From positions 31,509,883 to 31,573,882 of the forward strand of contig NC_056039.1 of NCBI RefSeq assembly GCF_004379255.2: DNA of 64,000 bases, given 5' to 3'. Source of the stretch: Salvia splendens. Lineage: Eukaryota > Streptophyta > Magnoliopsida > Lamiales > Lamiaceae. How positions within the stretch are numbered: position 1 is the stretch's first letter; each line of letters begins with the position of its first letter. Of this stretch, positions 39,464 through 51,231 are shown one piece after another. Below the pieces are notes generated by a model, which had not been told where the DNA came from, ran no database searches, and saw only the letters and a list, made by a program, of their open reading frames with translations. Made by a program: the position numbers and the translations under genes.

Positions 39464-39634
39464 TGAGCTGGGGGTGGCGCCGGAGAGGATACTGGCGGCG
39501 GTGGGGGAGCTGGCAAAGGCGATCGGGGCGGAGGGGCTGTTGGCGGATTCAATCGTCGCGCCAATGCTGAAAAAACCCCAAATCAAAACCTACCTCTACG
39601 TCGGACTCACCGGAATCAGCGTCGGCGGGTAAGG
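39464..39634 (+). pseudogene. Unrecognised exon-like coding fragment in element E3
   Basis: An open stretch of about 55 codons on the plus strand reads ELGVAPERILAAVGELAKAI, continues with GAEGLLADSIVAPMLKK, and ends TYLYVGLTGISVGG-stop. GC content and codon pattern look like host coding DNA and contrast with the AT-rich surroundings. The AVGELAKAIGAEG part faintly recalls geranylgeranyl diphosphate synthases, but the rest does not, so I do not assign a family. Confidence 0.4.
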
Positions 39635-39775
39635 AGACGCAACGATGAGCTGCCGTAGAAGAGAAGCGGAGTTTCGGAACAAGAGCGGGGCGCGGTGGCT
39701 GTAGGCTCTAAGATTCGTCTTCGATATAGTTAGTTTCCGTCTACGTTTAATGTTACTGATGTATCTTGTGATTTT

Positions 39776-40350
39776 ACTTCACTCTTGTTTACAAAACATC
39801 ACTCTTGTTCTGATTTTACTTCACTCTTGTTCACAAAACACATCACTCTTGTTCTGATTTCACTTCACTCTTGTTCACAAAACACATCACTCTTGTTCTG
39901 ATTTCACTTCACTCTTGTTCTGATTTTACTTCACTCTTGTTCACAAAACACACCACTCTTGTTCTGATTTTACTTCACTCTTGTTTACAAAACATCACTC
40001 TTGTTCTGATTTTACTTCACTCTTGTTCACAAAACACATCACTCTTGTTCTGATTTTACTTCACTCTTGTTCACAAAACACATCACTCTTATTATGATTT
40101 TACTTCACTCTTGTTCACAAAACACATCACTCTTATTGTGATTTTACTTCACTCTTGTTTACAAAACATCACTCTTGTTCTGATTTTACTTCACTCTTGT
40201 TCACAAAACACATCACTCTTGTTCTGATTTCACTTCACTCTTGTTCTGATTTTACTTCACTCTTGTTCACAAAACACATCACTCTTGTTCTGATTTTACT
40301 TCACTCTTGTTTACAAAACACATCACTCTTAGCATGATTTTACTTCACTC
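39776..40350. repeat. 45-bp minisatellite with two TCACTCTTGTT sub-units
   Basis: About 13 copies of a composite unit: TCACTCTTGTTCACAAAACA plus CA, then TCACTCTTGTTCTGATTTTA plus CTT. Some units have lost two bases (TTTACAAAACAT), and some carry an extra second half. Open frames across it are repeat artefacts. Confidence 0.92.
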
Positions 40351-40597
40351 TTCACTCTTAGCATGATTATTTTTGGGACAATTCAACATTGATATTATAA
40401 TTAGATCAGAGCAAGAAGAAACAGAAAGGGGCTACATCTGAAATGCATAGCTAAAATCTCACAAAATTCAAATACTACACTACATCCCATCATAAAAATT
40501 GCAACGATAGCTTATCACATAATGTTAATTCCCTAATTAAAAGAAATCAAAACTAAGAAAAACAGAAGATAAATTGGGAAATGCATGCTAAATTATA

Positions 40598-40960
40598 TCA
40601 TAGATCTGTGTGTTCCCGCTCGGGGTCAGATGCCACGATCATGTGCGACAAGATGTCGTAGAGTGGCCCGCCCTTGGCCATCGCCTCCTTCTTCTCCTTG
40701 ATCACCGCGATGAGCTCCTTCCGGAGCGCCGCCGCCGCCTTGTTGACGGTGGCGGTGTTGTTGGCCGCTGGAAGAGTGATGATTGGAGACACCGATGCAG
40801 ATTCCTTCATCGGGGAAAGAGAGTCACTTGAATCGCGAAAATATTGATAATTTCCAATCGAATTCCTCTTCAATCGGACGAATCGGCGGTAGGAGAGCTG
40901 AGAACTATTTTGCAAAAGAAGGAAGAGGAGGAGAAGAGAAGAATGCGGTTTCTTTTTCAA
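40598..40960 (-). pseudogene. Cytochrome P450 (CYP716-like) fragment in element E3
   Basis: The C-terminal part reads KAAAALRKELIAVIKEKKEA, then MAKGGPLYDILSHMIVASDP. This matches the region between helices F/G and the I helix of CYP716-type P450s (..IRKELxxIIKxRK...QDILSHMLxxxDE). The heme-binding Cys region and the N-terminus are absent. Upstream residues (MKKKPHSSLLLLFLLLQ and SYRRFVRLKRN) do not match the family. It is a captured fragment, open for 120 codons by chance or constraint; it is not a functional enzyme. Confidence 0.6.
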
Positions 40961-41157
40961 ATGCCAATGATGTAATCTAATTTTGGATGTGCAATGACCA
41001 TTATACCCCTGCCTTATTATTGTGGAGTAAATTTGTGATTGAGGGAACTAATATCTCATTAAATTCAAAAATTAATACTAGCCCTTGATTTTTTTGATCT
41101 TGTAGCTATTATTTGTTCTCTAGTTATATGGTTAAGAGGTGTTTGCCATAGATCATG

Positions 41158-41161
<4 letters not shown>

Positions 41162-41219
<58 letters not shown>
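41162..41219. repeat. (TA)n microsatellite
   Basis: 58 bp of uninterrupted TA repeat at the right border of E3. Shorter runs at 37538-37548, 38931-38948 and 39234-39255 separate E1-E3. Confidence 0.98.
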
Positions 41220-41220
<1 letters not shown>

Positions 41221-41836
41221 CACTTATTTTGATATTTTAATTAAAAAAAGGAAATACGGTTCAAAGTCTTGAACTAATGCATTTCCTCGTAGAAAAAGAA
41301 CAAGATGAGTCTTGAAAACACGTATGCCACAAAAATCTAGCTACTACTTTGAATTAGTTGACCAGACATTTCTTAATCACCATGTGGAATGTCCTCAGAT
41401 CTCTAATTAATTCATGGGAGAAATCCTGCCAAACCCTCACCTTTGCGTGTGAATCATTCACATATACATGTCACAAGATGATCAGAATGGCCTATTTTGT
41501 TATACTTAATTTGAAAAAGTAATTAGGTATACTACTAATCATACATCTATGAATACTACCATTGCGAATCATACATGAACATACAATAGAATTATAGAGC
41601 AGCATCGATGGAAAACATAAATACATGCACATCAAAATGTACTAGTACATTATATATATGTGGCTATAGATACAACACCATCGTCTGGGAGAGAATTGGA
41701 GAGATGAGAGTGAGAAAATGAAGAAGAGAAATAATGTTACATTAGCTAGGCAATGTCTGTATTCAGACAAGCGATCAGTCAGTAAAATATCAGCATATAA
41801 ATAAATAAATAAACTTTCAAGATCTCTGTGTCTCTC
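41220..41836. other. 3' flank of the WRKY gene
   Basis: AT-rich DNA; the right-hand 150 bases are probably the WRKY 3' untranslated region. No other gene is visible. Confidence 0.45.
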
Positions 41837-43459
41837 TCATGGCTCCATTTTAGGTAAAGCTGAAGGAATTATATCCTGCAGAAGTCCATAGTCAACAAAC
41901 TGGTGGACCTGCTGTTGCTGGCTGCTAAATTTCTGCTGATGAAACATGCTGCTAGTGCCGCCGCCGCCGCCGTAGAGGTGAGGCATCTGAAGCAATAGTT
42001 CTTGAGCGAATCCCTGGCCTTCTGATGGGATCAGCAGCGGAGCTAGCATTGAGGGGGCGAAAATCGCGTCAGCATTTCTGCGGAGGGTTGCAGGCACATG
42101 GTGGTTGTGCTGCCCTTCGTAGGTCGTGATGACGATCGAAGGGTCCTCGTACGACCTCTCAACGTGCTTCTTCACGGGACATTTTTGTGTTGTGCATCGG
42201 TAGTAACTTCTGCAAATGGATTTTTATCGTTAAATAATACTCCTTCCATCCATAACTATTAACTAATAGTCCTATTTTTTCATTCTCTATAAAATGAATC
42301 TCATTTTCGACTAAGACTAGTAAGGATAGAGTAAGAAACTAAACAAATAAAATAAGACTGTTTTATGAGTCAATGCGAAAAGGTACAAAGTTGGAAACTT
42401 AAAGGTTAAGAGAGTGAAAACATATTGGTGTTTAATTACAAGTTGCTCACTAGGTTAGCTTTTACTTCGGTTTGATTCCAAAAATCGTAATTTCATGGAA
42501 ATAGAACAATATTTTTAATAGTGATAAGAATGTTTCAAGATTCGAGTGGGAACATCCAATCATGATTCTTGACAATTTGCAAAATTTGATTAAACAAATT
42601 CAAACAACCATTTGAGATCAAAACTAGAGAAATTTTTGAAGAAGAGATGTATGTACAAGAGTGTTCATACTAGGGTTGCGTTCAAACTATAAAATAATAT
42701 CAAGAAATTAATTTAGGGGTTTTCACATGAAATACACAAGTGAACTAGATGCATAAAGAGTAGATTTCTCAAGATCGTGTTCATATATATGAACCAAACA
42801 ATTCTATTTTAACAAAGAAATGAATGAGAAATCAAACCTTGGATATGGGCTGTTTTTTACTGCTTTCTGTCCATATTTTCTCCATCTATACCCATCTTCT
42901 AGATGATCCACTTCGCTCTTGGTCATGAAAGCAAATCGCGGCTGCCTTTGCTTCTTCTCCCCTTTCTTCTTCGCCTTCGACCTTAATTAAACATTTCAAA
43001 ACAAGTTATAATTATTAATTTATGATTTTTTCAGGTTTGATCTAAATATACTTACTCTTTCTTTGAGCCATCATCGTCTGCATCTTCAAGGGTTTCCTTC
43101 ACTTCTTTGTTACCCTTATTTGAATCTTCCTCGGCCGCAGCTGCTTCAGCCGAGGAAGATGAAATCGAGGAGTTTGGCGTGGCTGGCGTGGTCTCGCCGG
43201 CTCCTCTGGCCGCCGGTGCCTGCTGATCCTCTACGGGAACGGAGGCGAAGGCGGCGGAGAATGGGGTGTGATCGTTGGATCCAACAAAGCAGCTGGCGTA
43301 AGTAGGATCGAACATTTGCATATTGTTGTGGGAATGATCGGCCGAGAAGGTGCTCGAGAGATCGTTGGCGTAGCCGGAGAATGTGAAGGCGGTGGTGGTC
43401 CGCCGTAGATCATCTTGAAACGGCTGCCGGTAGTAGAAATCTGTGAAATCTTCCGACAT
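41837..43459 (-). CDS. WRKY transcription factor, group IIc (WRKY28/71/8-like), 3 exons, 306 aa
   Basis: The product is a nuclear regulator that binds W-boxes (TTGAC) and is typically induced by stress, hormones or senescence cues. Exons in reading order are 43056-43459, 42838-42981 and 41837-42209, giving 921 nt in frame. One WRKY domain is present: [11 protein letters not shown] with WRKYGQK at 168-174. The zinc ligands are C188, C193, H217 and H219 (C-X4-C-X23-H-X-H), which is the group IIc spacing. The second intron falls after the Arg codon in PYPR|SYYRC, the conserved R-type position. A Lys-rich stretch ([10 protein letters not shown], 136-145) just before the domain is the likely nuclear signal. 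Residues 1-130 are Ser/Thr/Asp-rich, and the C-terminus has Gln and Gly runs, possibly activating. The start was chosen because [14 protein letters not shown] resembles the WRKY28/71 N-terminus. Confidence 0.95.
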
Positions 43460-44366
43460 GATGAGGAGAGAGATTGAAGGAGTGGAGGGAGCTGAGAGTA
43501 GACTGGTGGAGAAAGGAGAAGAATATGAGCTTTAGGTTTGACAAGGGCTTGGATTTCTATTATGTATAGTGAAAAGGTCATCGCCACATTTCTAGACGCA
43601 TAACCTAAGTTCACATAAAATCGACGTCTACTATTGTCTTTAAATTAGTAGTACTATACTTTTATGTTACCAATATATGCTACACGTAATGTCTATTTAA
43701 ATAAAGTACAAGCCGGAGAAAAAACAGAGCACATGTTCTTTTTTCTCCACAACTTAAGCTACTCTATTTTTCTACAATAATAATTTATTTTAAACTTTAA
43801 TTTGGTGGTAGATTTTTGGATATATGTCGGATACATACTATACTACTACATGAATTTAGACGAATTAATATATAGTCACAAATCTTTAATTGTCGATTCA
43901 GCTTTCTATATTACGGACTAGTTAATTTTATACTACTAAATTGGGGCATTTTTGTAATACTATCCGATCACAAGACTCATGAAAATTTTAGAAGAATATT
44001 TTTTTGGAAAAAAACTCTTTTATATAATTATATGGACTATAAAAAAAATGACGCATGAAGCCAGCTTTGTTCAAGTAATTGCGGACATGATTCCTGTTTT
44101 TTATGCATAATATAGTGCTCGTGTTATTCTCTTCTTCTAAATTGACTATGACTTTGGAACAATCGAAAATAGTTAATTCCACATTTTATTCTTGTTTATA
44201 AATTTGGATAGTCGAACGGGTCTTTTAATTTTTTTTATTCGTTATCAGGGGAGGTTGAAATTATTTCAAATGGGAGAAAAAATAAGAAAATGAAAATATT
44301 AAGAAATTTGGCTACAACACAATAGCAATATGAATCACGGTTATGTAGTCCGGTCAAAGTTGTATG
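43460..44366. promoter_or_regulatory. WRKY upstream region
   Basis: Contains the leader and promoter of the WRKY gene on the minus strand. A W-box core (GGTCAA on the plus strand) occurs near 44352, which would allow the self- or cross-regulation common in WRKY genes; this is only suggestive. Confidence 0.35.
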
Positions 44367-44369
44367 TAA

Positions 44370-46112
44370 GAGCATCCACATCCGCGCTCTTTGACAAGAG
44401 TATGGATGTGAGCCCGGACCCATTTTTATTAACTTTTTTACTTTCTACTCTTCTCCAAGAGCACAACACACACATCCATGCTCTTTCGCAAGTACATGCT
44501 CAAGGGTCCAACCATTCCATTATTTAATTTAAATACTTCAATTACTAAAAATAAATTAAAATATAAAAATTACATAATTAAATCCTAAAAATAAAAATTA
44601 CAAACTTAAAATCCTAAAAATTAAAAATTACATAATTAAAATCCTAAAAATAAAAATGCATAATTAAAATCCTAAAAAATAAAAAATACATAATTAAAGG
44701 CTAAAAAATACCCCCGTGGAAGACTATTCATCCATATCCCCAATGTTCTTCGGAGACCTCGTATCATTGTCAAATGTGAATCGAGTTGCTCGGGGGTCAT
44801 ATTTGACCTATCGGCCAAATTGAGTTGGGCCAAAAGGGTCCACAACGAGTTGGTGGGGGGTTGAGGTGGCACAAAGGGAGCGGGAGCGGGGGCGGATGGA
44901 GTTGCGGCGCGACGGCGGTTGGTCGTCGCCTTCTTCCTTCCTTGCGGCCAGCGTTGGGAACTGCTCGGGCCGGCGTCGGGGCTACTAGCTCCGGCGAGAT
45001 GGCTAGCCACCTCATCCTCGTCGGCGTCGGATAGGGATACCGACCTCGACCATTTGCTGGAGGAGTTGGAGGAGGATGATACGCCTCCCCTATACTTCGG
45101 ATGCACACGCACCTCCTGCCAAGCGCTGAGGTACTTGAACGGTTTGTAATTTAGGCATTGGTAGGTCGCCAAGGCGACACTGATGATGTCGAGCTCGCTC
45201 CTGCCGCTCCCCGCCGACCACTCTTCCTAGAGGTAATACCCCTGGAACTTTTGAATTTCTTCGTTGGCTCTGAATATGGCATTGCGCACCATACTCTCAT
45301 TGCGCTCGATGGTTCCAGCTGGGCGGTTTTCATTGTACCGGCGAGAGACGCGCCACCAAAACTTATCCCCGCTTTGGTTCGTGCCAACCTCCGAATCTTC
45401 AGAGATAATCAAATATGCTTTGAATAATTGATCCATCTCCACCGGAGTGTACGGGGTGTGAACACCACAAGGAGTAGGAGTAGGAAGATGAGGAGTTTGA
45501 GAGCCGTCGCTTCTTCTCGATCTGGGTTCGGGGGCATCTTGGTTGTCCATCGGGTAAGGCTGGTAGCCGCCGGGAACTTGAGAACCTTGGGTTTGAGGAG
45601 GGGCCGAAAATTGCGTTTCCGGACTAGGGAATGGTTGTGAGCCGAACCATTCGTGGTTCCAACCGTGGGAGTCGGAGGGGTGATCGTCGGAGTCGGACAT
45701 TTTTTTGAGTAAGAGTGAAAGATTGAGAATTGATAAGAGAAGATGTGAGAATTTAGATGAGAATTGTGTAGTGTGGTGTGAAATTTTTTGTGTGGAAGTT
45801 GGAGTATTTATAGATGAAAATGTGGATTTTTGGGAAAAAAAATTGAAAAATAAATTAAAAGTGGGGAGAAAATGGATATAATTTATTGGGAAGTGGGAAA
45901 ATATTTTTTTTATTTAATTTGGATTTTTTAATTAAATCCGATTTTTTTTTTTTAAAAGAAAAAACGAAAATGCCAACGGCTTTGCCGTTGGCCAATCCGA
46001 GACCGCCACGTCAGCTGCTCAACGGCACGGACGTGCTTGATGCATCGAGCAGCGTCGTATCAGTGGCAAGAGCACACGCCGTCCTTCCGGGAGAACACCG
46101 CTGCGGATGCTC
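44370..46112 (-). mobile_element. Non-autonomous Harbinger element carrying ORF1 (family A, copy 2)
   Basis: The termini are GAGCATCCACATCCGCGCTC and the inverse CTGCGGATGCTC, with TAA at 44367-44369 and 46113-46115. It is 1743 bp. Near the left end it has repeated AAAATTACATAATTAAAATC blocks like those in 17666-19465, and the two ORF1 sequences are alignable throughout. It carries no transposase. Confidence 0.9.
44672..45700 (-). pseudogene. Harbinger ORF1 (SANT-like), frameshifted
   Basis: It begins MSDSDDHPSDSHGWNHEWFG, has PFPSPETQFSAPPQTQGS and YTPVEMDQLFKAYLIISEDS. The SANT-like core is KFWWRVSRRYNENRPAGTIE then MVRNAIFRANEEIQKFQGYY. This first frame stops at 45227; the C-terminal part (FKYLSAWQEVRVHPKYRGGV, then a Ser-rich and RRWPQGRKKATTNRR segment) lies in another frame at about 45172-44672. 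One frameshift separates them, so this copy is less damaged than 18079-18966. Confidence 0.8.
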
Positions 46113-46115
46113 TAA

Positions 46116-49115
46116 TGCTGTAAAGGTGTGTGAGTCGGGTGGGCAAGCTGTTGGCGGGTTGATGTCGACACGTGTCCCCACAGGCGCACCGGCATTTGAC
46201 CTTAGCCGACACATGACAGGCACGTGGACGATCCTCTTTTTCTAATTTGCCAGCAATTTCAATATCGATTTTTTCTGTTTTCATTATTTATATACAAGTA
46301 CTGGCATTTATTGAAATTAGTTTTAGTTCAATGCAACTGTATGAAAAAGAAAGGGCAAAAAAAATAATTATTGCATTTTAAATCAAAGTGAATAGTGGAT
46401 ACCTTTTTGAGATGGACTTTTGCATTTTGCTTTGAATGGATAAACCTGTCTTATATAGGACCAACTTTGAATGAAGAACTTTTGCTTTCTAATCTTACAT
46501 TAGATTCACACACACACAAATAAAATATGTACTGTATGTCTTTTTTGCAAAAGTTCAAATTAATAGTAGTAGCTGCATATATTTTACTTTTACTCTCATA
46601 ATTTTCCTTTTTGAACAGGTATGCATATCATGAAGTTTTTTAAGTGATGTATATTTAATCTTTGTTGGGTTTGTTCTCTTATTATTTACACCAGGACTTT
46701 GAATTTATTGCAGACTCGAGCCTCTCTTTTTATATAATTTTTTTAGTATTATAAGGTTCATCTTTGTTTAATTAGTTTTTATAATGTGCAATTGTTACTA
46801 ATGTATATAAATAGGTAGTGTTTGGTTTCCTTGATAAAATAGTGGAGTACCAATACATAATTTAGGATGAAGTTATGAAATTATTTTAGTTGAAAGGGTT
46901 GACTATGACTAATTAAAACATAGTTGAGTTGTATGATTTAATTTCATGAACCAAACACACTACATATTTAATCTTGAGATACAATCTTACCAATCGAACA
47001 ACTTCATAATATACAGTGTGGTATTTGAAACTAGTGATCATAATATAGATATAAGTAGCATTCAAATTAATCATCATCCTTTAGGTCACGAAATCGTTCG
47101 ACCAACCAAAGGAAATCTGATTTCAAATATTAAATGAAGTTCACATTATATAATGTTACATCTCATTTAAAATTGAGTGCTGAGGCTACTCGTATATATA
47201 GTTGTGGAAGCATAAATGTTTGACTATGTTACGGTGTTACCCATAAAGACAAATAATGTGGCTAAGGTTAGGCAACCTCTTTAATGTATAATAACAAAAA
47301 GGTGGTGACTCAGATCATTTGTTCACGTAGTAGTCTTCATCTGGACTTTACTGTGACAAAATATTTGAATGCTTTTTTCACACTGAAAAATAAAATAAAA
47401 GTACCGAATCATGGCCTATAAGAAACTAGTATTGTTTTATTTTAATTCGTTAACACATGTCGAGTTTTCAAAAGTACATACTACTAATCATGTATAGATA
47501 ACTTGATTAATTGTGAAATAGGAAAGAAACATGTTAATAAAATGGTAATTCTACAAGCTCAAAAATGAATAGTTAGGCACGAGGTGAATAAAATATATTG
47601 TCTCAAATCTATAATATATAGCGTCTCAAATCTTCCGTTAACATTTGATTAATTTATGTAATATCAATTCGATCACAACGCCACAATAAACATGAGATCA
47701 CTGCACAAAGTGAGAAACATACTATTTGTGCTTCCTTAAGCTTAATTTTCCACTTGATAGACACATTTGCACTTTATAACTACACTCAGCAATTAGGCCT
47801 AATATTACCAATAAAAGATGTTTGCTTGGAGGAATTGTACAGCAATTGGCAACTACCAAATTTAGCTAACTTGTCACAATTATACATAAATAAATTTGCT
47901 GTGCCATTTATTGGCTAAATTATTGCACTACTTTTTCTTCATAACACTCTTTTCGGCACCTCACTCTTTTCGGCACCTAAAAAAGCTAGTTGCCGCCGGT
48001 AAGGAAACAACGATTCTTCTTATACTTGGATGGGGGACCGACCATATATTAGGTTCAATTTAATTTCTCTTCCGAAGAAAGATAGAGAAAATAAATTACA
48101 CACTTGGATGCATATTTATAACAATCGCCCCCTTAAAAATACATTTTTTTTGTATGGGTGTATGTAACAATTGACTTGTACCATCGTTTTCTTGCACTAG
48201 AAATCAAGATAGTCGACTCCTATTAAAAGCCAATATATGTAACTTTACACAATCAGCGTGAGACAAGTTTTCTTACACTAAAGTCTGTAACAAATTGATT
48301 ATTGAAAATTTTACTAAACAATTGATTGAAAAAAAAAGATACTAGTTTCTTTGTTTACTATTTGCAGTCGTTGCTCGTGAATACTTAGATTGCTTCACTT
48401 AATAGAATGAGATGTCTTTTGTGTATGTGTAAGGAATATGTAATTTACAATAATTGGATCATAATGTATTATTTATTTTTATTGGAATAGAAGAATTATT
48501 GGATCAAATCATTGCAAACAAGCCGATGATCTGGGAAGCATGAGTGGGAAGATTTTTTTGGGTGTAAAATGATACTAATGAAATAGCATGAAATTATTGA
48601 CCTATACATTGTGTCAATAATACGTGACATAATATAATATTTGTTGTTATTGTTAAGGGAAAAGATCGTCAATGCGTAAGAGGGGGCAGGTTATTCGTTA
48701 GGTATGTAAAAAATAAAATTAATTATTATAATGGAATCTTTAGATATTGACATTTCCCAACCTTATAAAACCTCAAACTACACAACCTCATCATTTTTTT
48801 TGGTTGTTGTTTTTTATTTCAATTTTTGTTAACAATATATAACCTTCCTCTATACATGCACACCACATATATACATATACATATATCAATATATAAGGGG
48901 CGACTAAAATAAAATTGACCTTTAAAATATAAATAATAAAGATGAAGCATAAAATTGAAATAACGACATAAAGTAGATGATATAATATGATAAAGGAAAT
49001 TACTATTGAATGGGGAAAAAAGAAGGAGCTAGTGACCTTTCCAAATTTCATTATAATGTTGGACTTCCTGCTTGAAATCAATTTACTTACTAAGACTAAT
49101 GTATATGTTGAACAA
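46116..49115. other. 3-kb AT-rich intergenic region with one small MITE
   Basis: No gene can be supported. A 147-bp MITE lies at 46816-46962. A 17-bp direct duplication TCACTCTTTTCGGCACC occurs at 47948-47981, next to a sequence resembling the 3' part of 5S rRNA (48024-48042). Confidence 0.55.
46816..46962. mobile_element. Small MITE with TAGTGTTTGGTT termini
   Basis: The left end TAGTGTTTGGTTTCCTTG and the right end CATGAACCAAACACACTA form an inverted repeat with a two-base gap. It is 147 bp and non-coding. The superfamily is not certain; TGTTTGGT termini occur in Harbinger- and hAT-type MITEs. Confidence 0.6.
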
Positions 49116-49120
49116 TTTTA

Positions 49121-49352
49121 TGTTGAAAAGTAAAATGCGGAAAATAAAATTGAAGAACTCTTGAAGACTACATTTTTATTGATTTTGAATTGTTTTTGTG
49201 ATACATATTACATCCATATTTATAGGACTATAGAAGTAAATGTACCTAGAAACTAATGAACTTGGGACTCTACATATTAATGAAATATTCCCTAGAGTCC
49301 CTAAAGGTACACTTTCCCACAATCTTGAAACTCTCATATTATATTTCCAACA
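49121..49352 (-). repeat. 3' LTR of the minus-strand element
   Basis: 232 bp, identical to 51892-52123 except for one A/C difference near 49216. In element orientation it begins TGTTGGAAATATAATATG and ends TTTTACTTTTCAACA. Confidence 0.95.
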
Positions 49353-49411
49353 CTCCCCCTCAAGTTGAGTATCGAACTTTTCGATACTTAACTTGCACGA
49401 TCTCCACTTTG

Positions 49412-50050
49412 ATAAATAGTTTATACTCATATTCAGGAGTTCTTCAATTTTCATTGACAGTTTATGCTCGTATCATAGAGCTTCTTCAATTCATCATTGA
49501 TAGTTTATACTCGTATCAAAGAGTTTTTTTTCATTGAAAGTTTAGGCTCGTTTCAAGGAGCTTCTTCGTTTTTTTCATTGAAAGTTTAGGCTCTTTTCAA
49601 GGAGTTTCTTCAATTTTCTGTTGACAGTTTTAACTCGTGTCATAGAGTTCTTCAATTTTTTGATTGGCAGTTTTAACTCGTGTCAAGGAGCCATCTTAGA
49701 TAGTTTTTGCTCGTATCCAGGAGCCAAATCATTTTTTTTTCCTGACTGACAGTTTTTACTCGTGTCGAGGAGCTTTCTTTTCTGACTGACAGTTTTTACT
49801 CTTGTCGAGGAGCTAATCTAGACAGTTTTTGCTCGTATCTAGGAGCCTTCTTAGACAGTTTTAGCTCGTATCTAGGAGCCAAATCATTTTTTTTCTGACT
49901 GACAGTTTTGACTCGTGTCGAGGAGCTTTATTTCTGACTGACAGTTTTTACTCATGTCGAGGAGCTTTCTTTCTGACTGACAGTTTTTACTCTTGTCGAG
50001 GAGTTAATTCTAGACAGTTTTTGCTCGTATCTAGGAGCCACTCATTTTTG
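49412..50050. repeat. Tandem array of a 33-48-bp unit inside the LTR element
   Basis: Sixteen consecutive copies of a unit beginning GACAGTTTTTRCTCGTRTC, then NAGGAGCY, with variable T-rich tails. Sub-types alternate: those with GTGTCGAGGAGCT and those with GTATCTAGGAGCC. The array occupies the 3' part of the interior in element orientation and has no open frame. Confidence 0.9.
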
Positions 50051-51231
50051 GACTGAATTTAAATTGCAGCCCAAAGCTTAATTTTGGAAGGCCATTCTTG
50101 GCCCATTCCAGCTCAACTATGAGCCCATTCTTTTCTTTTCTTTAGCCACTCAACTTCTTCAGCCCAATAACACTTAGCCCAAAATTGCCCACGTTTCTTC
50201 TTCAAGTGAAAACTCTATATTGAGAAGACAATCAACCAGTGCCTCCATTTCTCTTCTCGCCGACAACCTGTTCGGCGGCGCCAACTCCGACGAGTAATAG
50301 CCATACACTTCTGGTTGGATCCACACTTCACGGAGAGACATCTCGACGAGCTTCTGCTCTCGCATCAGGGCTGGCTATCTTTTCTCCATTTCGGGCACGA
50401 TTTCCTTTGTAACCCTTCGCCATTCACTCGCCTTCTCCGGCGGTCTTCTTTGTCTTCTAGGGCAACATAAATTTGGAGACGGGTTGTTCGGTCGGATACT
50501 TATTCTCCCCCTCGGCCAGACCAACCGAGGATTCTTCCGCTGATTTATTCTCTTGACGCGGCAGGGCGGCGACGCTCAATCGGTGACCAGCCTATCGGAC
50601 AATTTGTGGACAACTGTTCTTGGCGGCGACTTCTATAGCCTCCTCAGCCTTCTTGGCGTTCTCAACGTCTCTGAGAGTGATGTTTCACCCACAGGTTCCT
50701 TCAACAAGGCGGGCATTTCTCCGGCCAGCTCGTTGTCATTCCTCCTCGGTGACTGCTTCCTTGGCTGCATCTTTCATTTCGCCGGCCTTAGACTCCTTTT
50801 GCTTTCTCTCCGGCATCTACTCGATCATTTCCTCGCCCTTCTCGGCAGCTCATACTCTACAGTGACGGGCTGCTCTCACTTCTCTCTTTTCATCAAACTT
50901 CTAGGCGCCCTTACGCCTACGCCTTCATCATCCGCTCCAAGGGTGTTTCTATTACAAGTTGTCCGGTTGGTCAGGTTCTCGCCCTCAGCCGGATAACTTG
51001 TCTTTTTCCATGGCCATCTTCACCCGACCATTGCAGTTCCGAAATCAGTGATAACCTTCTCAGTGGTGGATGCTTCGTCAATTCTGGTGGCTGTCTCCTT
51101 TGTTTTCTCGGCCTTCCTCCCGAAGGCCTCTCTTCTTCTCTGGTAGCTTCTGCGACGGTGGTGGCACCGACTTCGGAATCAGAGAAATGAGCTCGACATG
51201 GCGGTGGTTCTTCTACTGGATTCACTTAAAC

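Larger units (their letters stand above)
39256..41161. mobile_element. (TA)n-flanked element E3 with a minisatellite and gene fragments
   Basis: The left end starts GGGTAGTGATCAATG. The right end, inverted, starts GGGTCATGATCTATGG. Both reach TATAACTAGAGAACAAAT within 60 bases, giving imperfect inverted termini. It is flanked by (TA)n, including a 58-bp run at 41162-41219. It contains an exon-like GC-rich segment (39464-39634, plus), a 45-bp minisatellite (39776-40350) and a P450-like fragment (40598-40800, minus). Confidence 0.75.

Noticed and set aside
39464..39634. Calling the plus-strand fragment in E3 a geranylgeranyl diphosphate synthase exon
   Set aside because: Only about 13 residues are similar and the remainder does not match; left unassigned.
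39871..40337. Repetitive open frames of 60 codons rich in HSCSDFTSLL
   Set aside because: Pure translation of the 45-bp minisatellite.
39776..40350. Considered a CRISPR-like array
   Set aside because: Units are contiguous with no unique spacers, the genome is a plant nuclear genome, and no cas genes exist.
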